Shown here: positions 28,572-37,352 of the stretch, one piece after another | Layout: each line of letters starts with the position of its first letter | Numbering within the stretch: position 1 is the first letter of the stretch | Origin: Actinocatenispora sera | GTDB taxonomy: Bacteria > Actinomycetota > Actinomycetes > Mycobacteriales > Micromonosporaceae | DNA: 64,000 nucleotides | Direction of reading: 5' to 3' | NCBI RefSeq assembly: GCF_018324685.1 | Contig: NZ_AP023354.1 | Span: 6,592,426 to 6,656,425, forward strand | Made by a program: the position numbers and the translations under genes | The notes under the pieces: model-generated | Seen by the model: only the letters and a program-made list of their open reading frames with translations | Database searches by the model: none | What the model was told of the DNA's origin: nothing

Positions 28572-28943
28572 TCACGGCTCGACGGTGATGTCCACCTTGT
28601 TCGGATAGAACGCCAGGTGCCCGGCGATCTGCTCGACCGCAGGGTACGGCGTGCGGTAGGTCCAGACCGCGTCGATCGCCTCGCCGCCGTCGACGGCGAG
28701 CGTGTAGTAGGACGCCTCACCCTTGTACGGGCAGTACGTCGTGGTGTCGGTCGGCCGCAGCACCGCCGGATCCAGCGCGTCCGGCGGCAGGTAGTGCACC
28801 GGCGGGTAGCCGGCCTCGCGCAGCTCCACCGACGAGGTGGTGTCGGCGAGCACCGTGTCGCCGAGCCGGACCACGACCCGGGCGGTCGACGGCGCCACCG
28901 TGATCGGGTGGTCCGGCCCCGGGATCTTGCGTTCGCGTGTCAC
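28572..28943 (-). CDS. DUF427 domain protein
   Basis: A 123-residue protein matching DUF427: ARVVVRLGDTVLADTTSSVE, then PVHYLPPDAL, TDTTTYCPYKGEASYYTL and AVWTYRTPYPAVEQIAGHLA, ending in FYPNKVDITVEP. These small cytoplasmic beta proteins have no proven reaction. The GTG start at 28943 is preceded by AGAGGAGAG, a good ribosome site. It is followed on the same strand by the TetR gene after 88 bases, and preceded by the MFS gene, so the three may be functionally connected. Confidence 0.85.
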   Translation of the reverse strand: MTRERKIPGPDHPITVAPSTARVVVRLGDTVLADTTSSVELREAGYPPVHYLPPDALDPAVLRPTDTTTYCPYKGEASYYTLAVDGGEAIDAVWTYRTPYPAVEQIAGHLAFYPNKVDITVEP

Positions 28944-29019
28944 GGTCTCTCCTCTGCCTCGATCGTGCGGGTCCGGCCGGATGGAGGTCGCCTGACCGTT
29001 CCGGCCCGCTTCCAGGGTG

Positions 29020-30279
29020 CTACTGCCGGACCGGATCAGCGAGCTCGTGCGCACGCTCGACCACCGGCGCGGGTCGGCGGGGCCGGCGCAGCAGCAGCCC
29101 GGCGAGCGCGAGCGCGCCGAGAACCAGGACGCCGATCCCGTAGTCGCGGGCGGCGACCGGCAGGCTGCCCAGCTTCACCGCGAGGACGCCACCGAGCACC
29201 GCCGGCCCGCCCATGCCCAGGTAGCAGACGATGTACAGCAGGGACAGCACGCCGGCGCGCTCGTGCGGCGCGGCCAGCGGCACCACGGTACGGATGCCGC
29301 CCTGGAAGCCCGCGCCGAAGCCGAGCCCGGCGATCGCGGTACCGACGAAGAAGCCGACCGCGGAGCCGGTCGACACCGAGCCGACCACGATGCCGATCCC
29401 GGCGAGCAGCCCGATCGTCCCGAGGTAGAGCACGGTACGGGCGGGCACGGTGCGCAGTGCGAGCACCGGTATCGTGCCGACCGCCGCGGCGAGGAACAGC
29501 CCGAGCCCGCCCAGCAGCGGGGCGTGCGAGTGGGCCATGCCGGCGACGATGCCCGGCGCGAGCGCGCCGTAGAAGCCGACCAGCGACCAGACCGCGAACA
29601 GCACCGGGGCGGCCACCGCGACCGCACCGCGGGTGGCGCGGGGCAGGCCCAGTTCCGGGCGCAGGCTGCGCAGCGCGCCGGGCGCCCGGGTCACCGTCTC
29701 GCGCAGCAGCAGGATGCCGACCGCCTGGGCCAGGTAGGCGACGATCAGCAGCAGGTAGATCAGGTGGGTCGGGAACGGCAGGAACTGGACGACCGCGGCC
29801 GAGCCGACCACCCCGACGGCGGTGCCGACGCCAGGGGCGACCGAGTTGGCCAGCGCGCCGCGCTCCTTGTGCAGGTCGAGCATGCCCGCGCCGACCGCAC
29901 CGATCGCCGCGCCGGTGGCGACGCCCTGTACGGCCCGGGCGACGAGCAGTGCCGGCACGCTGCCTGCGGTCAGGAACACGATCATCGCGGCGACCGCGAT
30001 CGCGATCGAGACGAGCAGTACCGGCCGCCGCCCGAGGTGGTCGGAGATGCGGCCGAGCAGCAACAGCGACGCCAGTACGGCGAGGGCATAGGTACCGAAC
30101 ACCACGGTGGTGGTGATCGGCGAGAAGTGCCATTCCGCGGCATACGTCGCGTACAGCGGGGTCGGTGCCGCGGAGGCGGCGAGCAGGGTGACGATGATCG
30201 AGGCGAGCAGCAGCAGCGCCGCGGTCGGATGCCTCGTGCCGGGACGGCCGCGGAGGTCGGACAGGGTCGCGCTGGTCAT
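29020..30279 (-). CDS. MFS transporter
   Basis: A 419-residue 12-helix transporter: ASIIVTLLAASAAPTPLYAT in helix 1, a motif-A loop LLLGRISDHLGRRPVLLV, and a second half beginning near FAVWSLVGFYGALAPGIVAG. The substrate is unknown; such singletons next to TetR regulators usually export drugs or metabolites. The start at 30279 follows a GGGGGAAAC-like site. Two TetR-type dyads lie 49-95 bases upstream (30328-30374). A CPF-type TetR gene is about 0.5 kb past its 3' end. Confidence 0.85.
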   Translation of the reverse strand: MTSATLSDLRGRPGTRHPTAALLLLASIIVTLLAASAAPTPLYATYAAEWHFSPITTTVVFGTYALAVLASLLLLGRISDHLGRRPVLLVSIAIAVAAMIVFLTAGSVPALLVARAVQGVATGAAIGAVGAGMLDLHKERGALANSVAPGVGTAVGVVGSAAVVQFLPFPTHLIYLLLIVAYLAQAVGILLLRETVTRAPGALRSLRPELGLPRATRGAVAVAAPVLFAVWSLVGFYGALAPGIVAGMAHSHAPLLGGLGLFLAAAVGTIPVLALRTVPARTVLYLGTIGLLAGIGIVVGSVSTGSAVGFFVGTAIAGLGFGAGFQGGIRTVVPLAAPHERAGVLSLLYIVCYLGMGGPAVLGGVLAVKLGSLPVAARDYGIGVLVLGALALAGLLLRRPRRPAPVVERAHELADPVRQ

Positions 30280-30327
30280 GTTTCCCCCGGAGAGTCCGGC
30301 CGTGGGCCGCCGGCGGCGGTCACGAAC

Positions 30328-30374
30328 AGACAGGTCTGTCTAACAACTTCCCCGACCCTAGACAGACCTGTCTA
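30328..30374. promoter_or_regulatory. Two TetR-type operators upstream of the MFS gene
   Basis: AGACAGGTCTGTCT (30328-30341) and TAGACAGACCTGTCTA (30359-30374) are the same dyad, arms AGACAG/CTGTCT, with the central GT or AC showing opposite orientation; their centres are 32 bases apart, about three helical turns. The pattern TAGAC...GTCTA is typical of TetR-family sites. They lie on the promoter side of the MFS gene at 29020-30279. Confidence 0.75.
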
Positions 30375-30458
30375 GGGCGTCAACCGATCCCGCCGGGTCC
30401 GCACTGTGAGCTGCCTCGCGCGCCGGACCGCCGATCGGCGCCGAGCACCGAACGGGGC

Positions 30459-31217
30459 TCAGCGGTTGCGGTCCCGGGTACCGACCGGGGACCAGGCACG
30501 CGCCGTCGACGCGCCGGCGCCGCGCGGGCCGACGGCGTCCCGGGACCGGTACACCAGGTACGGCCGGAACAGGTAGTGCACCGGCGCGGTGAACGCGTGC
30601 ACCAGCCGGGTGAACGGGAAGATCGTCAGCAGCAGCATCCCGATCAGGGTGTGTATCCGGTAGTCGACCGGCGCCGCGGTCATCTTCCCGATGTCCGGCT
30701 GGAAGTAGAACAGCGACCGGAACCACGGGCCGACCGTCGCCCGGTAGTCGTAGCCGCCGACGGACGCCCGCTCGATCGCGTTGAACACCAGCGTCACCCA
30801 CAGCCCGGCCAGGATCGAGGCGACGAGCACCACGTACATCGCCTTGTCGTTGCGGGTGGTGGCCATGAACACCGGCCCGGTCGTACGGCGACGCACGATC
30901 AGCAGCACGATCCCGGCGAGGGTACCGATGCCGGCGACGCCGCCGAGGGTGAGCGCCAGCGCGTGGTAGCCGTTCTCGGACAGGCCGAGTGCCGAGGTGA
31001 AGGACTCCGGCACGACCAGGCCCATCAGGTGGCCGAGCACCACGAACAGCAGTCCGAAGTGGAACAGCGGGGAGGCGAACCGCAGCAGCCGCGACTCGTA
31101 CAGCTGCGACGATCGCGTGGTCCAGCCGAACTGGTCGTAGCGGTAGCGCCAGATCGTGCCGCCGACCAGGACGACCACCATCGCGTACGGCAGTACCGCC
31201 CAGAGCACGATGCTCAT
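30459..31217 (-). CDS. narI: Respiratory nitrate reductase gamma subunit NarI
   Basis: A 252-residue membrane subunit with five helices that carries two b-type hemes and passes quinol electrons to NarGH. It shows IVLWAVLPYAMVVVLVGGTI in helix 1, conserved RLLRFASPLFHFGLLFVVLG and HLMGLVVP with heme histidines, and later PVDYRIHTLIGMLLLTIFPF and RLVHAFTAPVHYLFRPYLVY. The C-terminus extends about 25 Arg/Ser-rich residues. ATG at 31217 is preceded by GGAGGAAG. It is the last gene of the nar operon, 67 bases after narJ. Confidence 0.95.
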   Translation of the reverse strand: MSIVLWAVLPYAMVVVLVGGTIWRYRYDQFGWTTRSSQLYESRLLRFASPLFHFGLLFVVLGHLMGLVVPESFTSALGLSENGYHALALTLGGVAGIGTLAGIVLLIVRRRTTGPVFMATTRNDKAMYVVLVASILAGLWVTLVFNAIERASVGGYDYRATVGPWFRSLFYFQPDIGKMTAAPVDYRIHTLIGMLLLTIFPFTRLVHAFTAPVHYLFRPYLVYRSRDAVGPRGAGASTARAWSPVGTRDRNR

Positions 31218-31284
31218 CGATCTTCCTCCTTCGTCGGATGTCCGACGAGGCACGACGCGCGATGCTCGAGGTGCCCTCGCTCGC

Positions 31285-31887
31285 TCATGACGGGCCCTTC
31301 CGGTACGGCTGGAGTTGCAGGTCGAGGCCGACGGTCTCGGTCGGCGGACCGGTCCGGGCCAGCGCCAGCGCGGCGGCCCGGTCCGCGGGCTGCTCGCCCG
31401 GCAGGGTGTCGCACAACGCGGCCAGCACGTCCGCGTACGGCGAGCCGGCGTCGGCCAGCGCCAACCGCAGCAGCGCCAGCCCGGCGCGGTACTCGACCAG
31501 CAGGTCGAGCCCCACCCCGTCCGGCGCGTGGGCGGCGAACTCGCACACCGCAGGCAGGAAGTCTGGCAGCTCGCCGTCGGCGACGGCGAACCCGTGCTCC
31601 GCGTACCGGCGTTTCAGCGCCGCGAGCGAGCCGCCGCGGCGCCGCGTGTCGCCGTCGGTGTACCAGGTCAGGTAGAGGCAGCACCGCTTCCGGAAGTCGA
31701 ACGTGTCCACATAGGACGATTGCAGTTCGGCGAGCGGCGTCGCGCCGAGCGTGGCGACGAACCGGCCCAGCGGCGCGATGCCGGCGGTCGCGTCCCGCAG
31801 CAGCGGCAGCAGCTCCAGCAGCCGGCGGTCCGGGTAGCACAGCAGCAGCGCCACCGCCTGCCAGACGGTACGGGTGCGGTCAGTCAT
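31285..31887 (-). CDS. narJ: Nitrate reductase molybdenum cofactor assembly chaperone NarJ
   Basis: A 200-residue TorD/NarJ-type chaperone needed for cofactor insertion into NarG before membrane attachment. It has VWQAVALLLCYPDRRLLELL at the start, LAELQSSYVDTFDFRKRCCLYLT in shorter form near residue 55, and LPDFLPAVCEFAA. ATG at 31887 overlaps the narH stop by 8 bases, showing coupled translation. Length is normal for the family. Confidence 0.93.
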   Translation of the reverse strand: MTDRTRTVWQAVALLLCYPDRRLLELLPLLRDATAGIAPLGRFVATLGATPLAELQSSYVDTFDFRKRCCLYLTWYTDGDTRRRGGSLAALKRRYAEHGFAVADGELPDFLPAVCEFAAHAPDGVGLDLLVEYRAGLALLRLALADAGSPYADVLAALCDTLPGEQPADRAAALALARTGPPTETVGLDLQLQPYRKGPS

Positions 31888-33568
31888 GAGCCGGCCCACC
31901 GCCCGCGGTGCCGCCGTCGCCGGACCGTGACGGCGGGAACATGCCCTCCGGGCGGCCGGAGCCATCCCAGTTGAGCAGGTTGTAGCGGTGCTCGGCATCG
32001 GTACGCTCGTCGCTGCCCTGCCGTTCCCGCAACGCGTGGAACGTCTCGATCGACACCGGTACCGGCCGGCCCGAGGCCTCGCCGAACGGTCCCGAGCCGT
32101 ACATGCCGGGGCCGCCCTCGGTCTCCAGCGAGCAGCCCAGCTCGTCCAGCTGCGCGGCCTGCTCGGCGTGCGCGGTCGGGATCACGTACCGGTCCTCGTA
32201 CTTCGCGACCGCGAGCAGCCGGTACATCTCCTGCAGTTGCGCGCCGGTCATCCCCACCGCCGCGGGGATCGACTCGTCGGGCTCCTCGCCGAGGTTCTCG
32301 GCCCGCAGGTACGAGCGCATCGCGGCGAGCCGACGCAACGCCGAGGCGACCGGTGCCGGGTCACCGGCGGTGAACAGCTCGGCGAGGTAGCCGATCGGGA
32401 TCCGCAGGCTGTCGATCGCGCCGAACAGGTTGCCCGCATCCTCGCCGTCGTGCCCGGTACGGGACAGCACATCCACGACCGGTGACAGCGGCGGCACGTA
32501 CCAGACCATCGGCATGGTGCGAAACTCCGGATGCAGCGGCAGCGCGATCCGGTAGGTCTTGGCCAGGCGGTACACCGGGGAGCGGCGCGCCGCGGCCAGC
32601 CAGTCCTCCGGGATGCCGTCCCGCCGGGCGTCGGCGACCACCTCCGGATCGTCCGGGTCCAGCAGCAGGTCCAGCTGCGCGGGGTAGAGCTGCTTCTCGT
32701 CCTCGGTCGCCGCGGCCTCACCGACCCGGTCCGCGTCGTACAGGAACAGGCCGAGGTAGCGCAGCCGGCCGACGCAGGTCTCCGAACACACCGTCGGCAA
32801 CCCGACCTCGATCCGCGGGTAGCACAGCGTGCACTTCTCCGCCTTGCCGGTGCGGTGGTTGAAGTAGATCTTCTTGTACGGGCAGCCGGTGACGCACATC
32901 CGCCAGCCGCGGCACCGGTCCTGGTCGACCAGCACGATGCCGTCCTCGGTGCGCTTGTAGATCGCACCGGACGGGCAGGCCGCCATGCAGGACGGGTTGA
33001 GGCAGTGCTCGCAGATCCGCGGCAGGTAGAACATGAACGACTTCTCGTACTCCAGCCGCACGTCCTCGTTCGCCTTGTCCCGCATCCGTTGCAGCACCGG
33101 GTCGTCCAGTGCGTGCTGCGGCGCGCCGCCCAGGTCGTCGTCCCAGTTGGCGCTCCAGGTGATCTGGGTGTCCTCGCCGGTCAGCAGCGACTTCGGTCGG
33201 GCGACCGGGAAGTCGTCGCCCAGCGGCGCGTCGATCAGCTTCTCGTAGTCGTAGGTCCAGGGCTCGTAGTAGTCGGAGATGTTGGGCAGCACCGGATTGG
33301 CGAAGATCGACATCAGCCGCTTGAACCGTCCCCCGGCGCGCGGCTTCAGCTTGCCGCGGCCGGTCCGCACCCAGCCGCCGCGGAACTTCTCCTGATCCTC
33401 GTACCGGCGCGGGTATCCCAGCCCGGGGCGGGTCTCCACGTTGTTGAACCACACGTACTCCATGCCGGCCCGGTTGGTCCAGGTCTGCTTGCAGGTCACC
33501 GAGCAGGTGTGGCAGCCGATGCACTTGTCCAGGTTCATCACCATGCCGACCTGAGCCATCACCCTCAT
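31880..33568 (-). CDS. narH: Respiratory nitrate reductase beta subunit NarH
   Basis: A 562-residue iron-sulfur subunit that carries three [4Fe-4S] and one [3Fe-4S] cluster between NarI and NarG. Cysteine groups are visible as CIGCHTCSVTCKQTW (residues 16-30), CEHCLNPSCMAACPSGAI near 185, CRGWRMCVTGCPYKKIYF near 218, where Trp replaces the second Cys as in the [3Fe-4S] site, and KCTLCYPRIEVGLPTVCSET near 245. ATG at 33568 follows GGAGGAGGAA. It lies between narG and narJ and is of normal length, with an extended C-terminal tail rich in Gly/Ser. Confidence 0.96.
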   Translation of the reverse strand: MRVMAQVGMVMNLDKCIGCHTCSVTCKQTWTNRAGMEYVWFNNVETRPGLGYPRRYEDQEKFRGGWVRTGRGKLKPRAGGRFKRLMSIFANPVLPNISDYYEPWTYDYEKLIDAPLGDDFPVARPKSLLTGEDTQITWSANWDDDLGGAPQHALDDPVLQRMRDKANEDVRLEYEKSFMFYLPRICEHCLNPSCMAACPSGAIYKRTEDGIVLVDQDRCRGWRMCVTGCPYKKIYFNHRTGKAEKCTLCYPRIEVGLPTVCSETCVGRLRYLGLFLYDADRVGEAAATEDEKQLYPAQLDLLLDPDDPEVVADARRDGIPEDWLAAARRSPVYRLAKTYRIALPLHPEFRTMPMVWYVPPLSPVVDVLSRTGHDGEDAGNLFGAIDSLRIPIGYLAELFTAGDPAPVASALRRLAAMRSYLRAENLGEEPDESIPAAVGMTGAQLQEMYRLLAVAKYEDRYVIPTAHAEQAAQLDELGCSLETEGGPGMYGSGPFGEASGRPVPVSIETFHALRERQGSDERTDAEHRYNLLNWDGSGRPEGMFPPSRSGDGGTAGGGPAHD

Positions 33569-33644
33569 CGGTGTTCCTCCTCCGTCGGAACGACGATGGG
33601 GCTCCGGGACCCGCGATGCCCGCGGTTCACTCGCTGACGCTCGT

Positions 33645-36600
33645 TCACCGGTACCTCACCTCCTGGCTGCGGCGGCGGACCACGGTGATCTCGTCGCGCT
33701 GGCTGCCGGTCGGGCCGAGGTAGTTGAACGCGAACGACAGCTGCCCGTACGCGCCGATCAGGTGGGTCGGCTTGACCAGTACCCGGGTCAGCGAGTTGTG
33801 CATGCCGCCGCGCCGGCCGCCGGCCTCCGAGATCGGTACGTCGATGGTGCGTTCCTGCGCGTGGTAGACGAACGCGGTGCCGGTCGGCATCCGGTGGCTC
33901 ACGATCGCCCGGGCGACCAGGATCCCGTTGCGGTTGACCGCCTCCACCCAGTCGTTGTCGGCAACCCCGATCGCGGCCGCGTCCGCCACCGACAGCCACA
34001 CCGTCGGGCCGCCGCGAGACAGCGACAGCATCAGCAGGTTGTCCTGGTACTCGGAGTGGATCGACCACTTCGAGTGCGGTGTCAGGTACCGCACCGTCAC
34101 GCTCGCGCCGTCCGGGCCGATGCGCGGCTCGCCGAACAGCGCCGACAGGTCCAGCGGAGCCCGGTAGATCGGCAGCTGCTCACCGAACTCGGCCATCCAG
34201 TCGTGGTCGAGGAAGAAGTGCATCCGGCCGGTCAGCGTGTGCCACGGTTTGCCGCGCTCCACGTTGACCGTGAACGGTGCGTACCGCCGGCCGCCCTTCT
34301 CGCTGCCCGACCACTCCGGGCTCGCGTGCACCGGTACCGGACCCGCCTGGGTGTCGGCGAAGGTGATCCGGCTGTCCGGGTCGGCGAGATCGGCGAGCGG
34401 CTTGCCGACCCGCTCCTCCAGCGCCCGGAACCCCTGCTCGGCAAGCCTTCCGTTGGTGGTGGCGGACAGCGCCAGCACCGCCTCGGCCATCTTCGCCGCG
34501 GTGTCCAGCGCCGGGCGCCCGGCCGCGACGCCCGACGACATCACCCCGCCGTACGCGGCGAGCTGCGCCACCTCCTCGTCGGGGTGGTAGGTGACGCCCT
34601 TGTTCGCCAGGCCCAGCCGCTCGGTGAGCGGGCCGAGCGCCCGCCACTTCTCGCCGATCGCCGCGTAGTCGCGCTCCACCACCGTCACCGCCGGCATGGT
34701 CCTGCCCGGCACCGGCTGCTCGCCGCTGCGCCGCCAGTCCGGTACGGTGCCGCCCGGCTGCGCGGTCTCCCCCGGCGTGTCGTGCTGCATCGCGGTGACC
34801 ACCAGGTCACGCCGCTTGCCCAGGTGGTCGGCGGCCAGCGCGCTGAACCGGTCGGCCAGCGCACCGAACAGGTCGAAGTCGGTCCGGGCCTGCCAGGGCG
34901 GGTCGATCGCCGGATTGAACGCGTGCACGTACGGGTGCATGTCGGTCGAGGACAGGTCGTGCTTCTCGTACCAGGTGGCGGCCGGGAACAGCACGTCGGA
35001 CAGCAGCGAGGTCGAGGTCATCCGGAAGTCCGCCGACACCAGCAGATCCAGCTTGCCCTCGGGCGCCTCGTCGCGCCACACCACGTCGCGCGGCCGGTGC
35101 TCGGGCGGCGTCTCGCCGGAGCGTACCTGCGCGGTGCCGGTGCCGAGCAGGTGCTTGAGCAGGTACTCGTTGCCCTTGCCGGACGAGCCGAACAGGTTGG
35201 CGCGCCACAGCGTCAGCACCCGCGGCCAGTTGCGCGGATCGTCCGGATCCTCGGCGGCGAACCGCAATCCGCCGCTCGCCAGCCGGTCCGCGACGTAGCC
35301 GGCGGGATCGTCACCGGCCAGCTCGGCCAGATCCAGCGGGTTCGCGTCGAACTGCGGGTACGACGGCATCCAGCCCAGCCGCGCCGACAGCGCCAGGGTG
35401 TCCGCGGTGTGCATCCCGTCCAGCATCCCGCGAGCCAGCGGGGAGGCGAGCGCGTTGGCCGGGTAGCCGTCGTAGCGCCACTGGTCGGCGTGCAGGTACC
35501 AGTAGCCGGTGCCGATCATCTGCCGTGGCGGCCGGGACCAGTCCAGCCCCATCGCCATCGTCTGCCAGCCGGTCAGCGGCCGGCACTTCTCCTGCCCGAC
35601 GTAGTGCGCCCAGCCGCCGCCGTTGCGGCCCATGCTGCCGGTGAGCATCAGCAGCGTCAGGATCGCCCGGTACGCCGCGTCGCCGTGGAACCACTGGCAC
35701 ACCCCGGCGCCCATGATGATCATCGACCGGCCGCCGGAACGGCGGGCCGAGTCGGCGAACTCGCGGGCGATCCGTTCCGCCGCACCGGCCGGTACCGAGG
35801 TGATCGGCTCCTGCCAGGCCGGCGTGTACGGCTGGGTCGCGTCGTCGTAGCCGGCCGGCCAGTCGCCCGGCAACCCCGGCCGGGACACCCCGTACTGCGC
35901 GAGCATCAGGTCGTAGACGGTGGTGACCAGGTGACCGTTGATCTCCCGGGCCGGCACGCCGCGGCGCAGCACCCCGTCGGCGTCGAACCGGGGCAGCAGC
36001 ACCTCGACCGACTGCGTACCAGGGCCGGACATCGACAGCATTGGCTTCGTGTCGCCCAGGTCGAGGTTCCACTTCCCCACGCCCGAGTCGGCGTAGCGGA
36101 AACCCAGCGATCCGTTGGGCACCACCGGTTCCCCGGTGGCCGAGTCGAGCAGTACCGTCTTGTGCCCTGCCTCCGGTGCGGTGTCGCCGAGGTCCGCGGC
36201 GGTCAGGAACTTGCCCGGCAGGTACGCGTTGTCCTTTGTGGACAGCGTGACGAGGAACGGCAGATCGGTGAACCGACGGGCGAAGTCGGTGAAGAAGTCG
36301 ACCTGGGTGTCCACGAAGAACTCGCGCAGGATCACGTGCCCCATCGCCATCGCGAGCGCCGCGTCGGTACCCGGTTGCGCCGGCAGCCAGGCGTCGGCGA
36401 ACTTGGTGTTGTCCGCGTAGTCGGGCGAGACCACGACCACCTTCGTGCCCCGGTAGCGCACCTCCGACATCCAGTGCGCGTCCGGCGTCCGGGTCACCGG
36501 CACGTTCGAACCCCACATCACCAGGTAGGCGGAGTTCCACCAGTCACCCGACTCGGGCACGTCGGTCTGGTCGCCGAACACCTGCGGGCTCGCCACCGGC

Positions 36601-37352
36601 AGGTCGGCGTACCAGTCGTAGAACGAGGTCATCACGCCGCCGATCAGCTCGACGAAGCGCGCCCCCGCCGCGTGCGAGACGATCGACATCGCCGGAATCG
36701 GGGAGAACCCGGCGATCCGGTCCGGCCCGTACCGCTTGATCGTGTGCACGTGCGCCGCCGCCGCGATCTCCAGCGCCTCGTCCCAGGACGCCCGGACCAG
36801 CCCGCCCTTGCCCCGCGCCCGCTGGTACCGCTGCCGCTTCTGCGGATCGGCGGTGATCTCCGCCCAGGCCGCCACCGGATCGCCGAGCCGGTGCCGCGCC
36901 TCCCGGTACATGTCCAGCAGCACCCCGCGCACGTACGGGTAGCGCACCCGGCTCGGCGAGTAGGTGTACCAGGAGAACGCGGCGCCGCGCGGGCAGCCGC
37001 GCGGCTCGTACTCCGGCGAGTTCGGCCCCACCGAGGGATAGTCGGTCTCCTGCGCCTCCCAGGTGATCACCCCGTCCGACACGTACACCTGCCAGGAGCA
37101 CGACCCGGTGCAGTTGACCCCGTGGGTCGAGCGCACCACCTTGTCGTGGGCCCACCGGTTGCGGTAGAAGGCATCCCCCGCCCGACCACCCCGCCGGTAC
37201 ACGTCGTGCAGGTCCGGCGAGACCTCGCGCCGGGTCAGCAGCCGCCCGGCGCGCAACAGCGCCTCCTGCAACACCCCGTCGTCGACCGGGCCGGCCGTCG
37301 GTGCGATGCGGCCGTCGCCGGCCGGCGGCATGCTGTCGCGTTCGAGCGTCAC
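33645..37352 (-). CDS. narG: Respiratory nitrate reductase alpha subunit NarG
   Basis: A 1235-residue molybdenum enzyme that reduces nitrate to nitrite at the inner face of the membrane. The N-terminal [4Fe-4S] FS0 site is seen as HGVNCTGSCSWQVYVSDG with GCPRGAAFSW (residues about 70-120). The bis-MGD binding core has WGSNVPVTRTPDAHW and VVVVSPDYADNTKFADAWLP near 300-345, and MGAGVCQWFHGDAAYRAIL near 570. The C-terminal half includes LVSADFRMTSTSLLSDVLFP and the final YGQLSFAFNYLGPTGSQRDE. GTG at 37352 overlaps the stop of the upstream transporter, showing coupling. No Tat signal is seen, as expected for the cytoplasmic-facing enzyme. Confidence 0.97.
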   Translation of the reverse strand: MTLERDSMPPAGDGRIAPTAGPVDDGVLQEALLRAGRLLTRREVSPDLHDVYRRGGRAGDAFYRNRWAHDKVVRSTHGVNCTGSCSWQVYVSDGVITWEAQETDYPSVGPNSPEYEPRGCPRGAAFSWYTYSPSRVRYPYVRGVLLDMYREARHRLGDPVAAWAEITADPQKRQRYQRARGKGGLVRASWDEALEIAAAAHVHTIKRYGPDRIAGFSPIPAMSIVSHAAGARFVELIGGVMTSFYDWYADLPVASPQVFGDQTDVPESGDWWNSAYLVMWGSNVPVTRTPDAHWMSEVRYRGTKVVVVSPDYADNTKFADAWLPAQPGTDAALAMAMGHVILREFFVDTQVDFFTDFARRFTDLPFLVTLSTKDNAYLPGKFLTAADLGDTAPEAGHKTVLLDSATGEPVVPNGSLGFRYADSGVGKWNLDLGDTKPMLSMSGPGTQSVEVLLPRFDADGVLRRGVPAREINGHLVTTVYDLMLAQYGVSRPGLPGDWPAGYDDATQPYTPAWQEPITSVPAGAAERIAREFADSARRSGGRSMIIMGAGVCQWFHGDAAYRAILTLLMLTGSMGRNGGGWAHYVGQEKCRPLTGWQTMAMGLDWSRPPRQMIGTGYWYLHADQWRYDGYPANALASPLARGMLDGMHTADTLALSARLGWMPSYPQFDANPLDLAELAGDDPAGYVADRLASGGLRFAAEDPDDPRNWPRVLTLWRANLFGSSGKGNEYLLKHLLGTGTAQVRSGETPPEHRPRDVVWRDEAPEGKLDLLVSADFRMTSTSLLSDVLFPAATWYEKHDLSSTDMHPYVHAFNPAIDPPWQARTDFDLFGALADRFSALAADHLGKRRDLVVTAMQHDTPGETAQPGGTVPDWRRSGEQPVPGRTMPAVTVVERDYAAIGEKWRALGPLTERLGLANKGVTYHPDEEVAQLAAYGGVMSSGVAAGRPALDTAAKMAEAVLALSATTNGRLAEQGFRALEERVGKPLADLADPDSRITFADTQAGPVPVHASPEWSGSEKGGRRYAPFTVNVERGKPWHTLTGRMHFFLDHDWMAEFGEQLPIYRAPLDLSALFGEPRIGPDGASVTVRYLTPHSKWSIHSEYQDNLLMLSLSRGGPTVWLSVADAAAIGVADNDWVEAVNRNGILVARAIVSHRMPTGTAFVYHAQERTIDVPISEAGGRRGGMHNSLTRVLVKPTHLIGAYGQLSFAFNYLGPTGSQRDEITVVRRRSQEVRYR

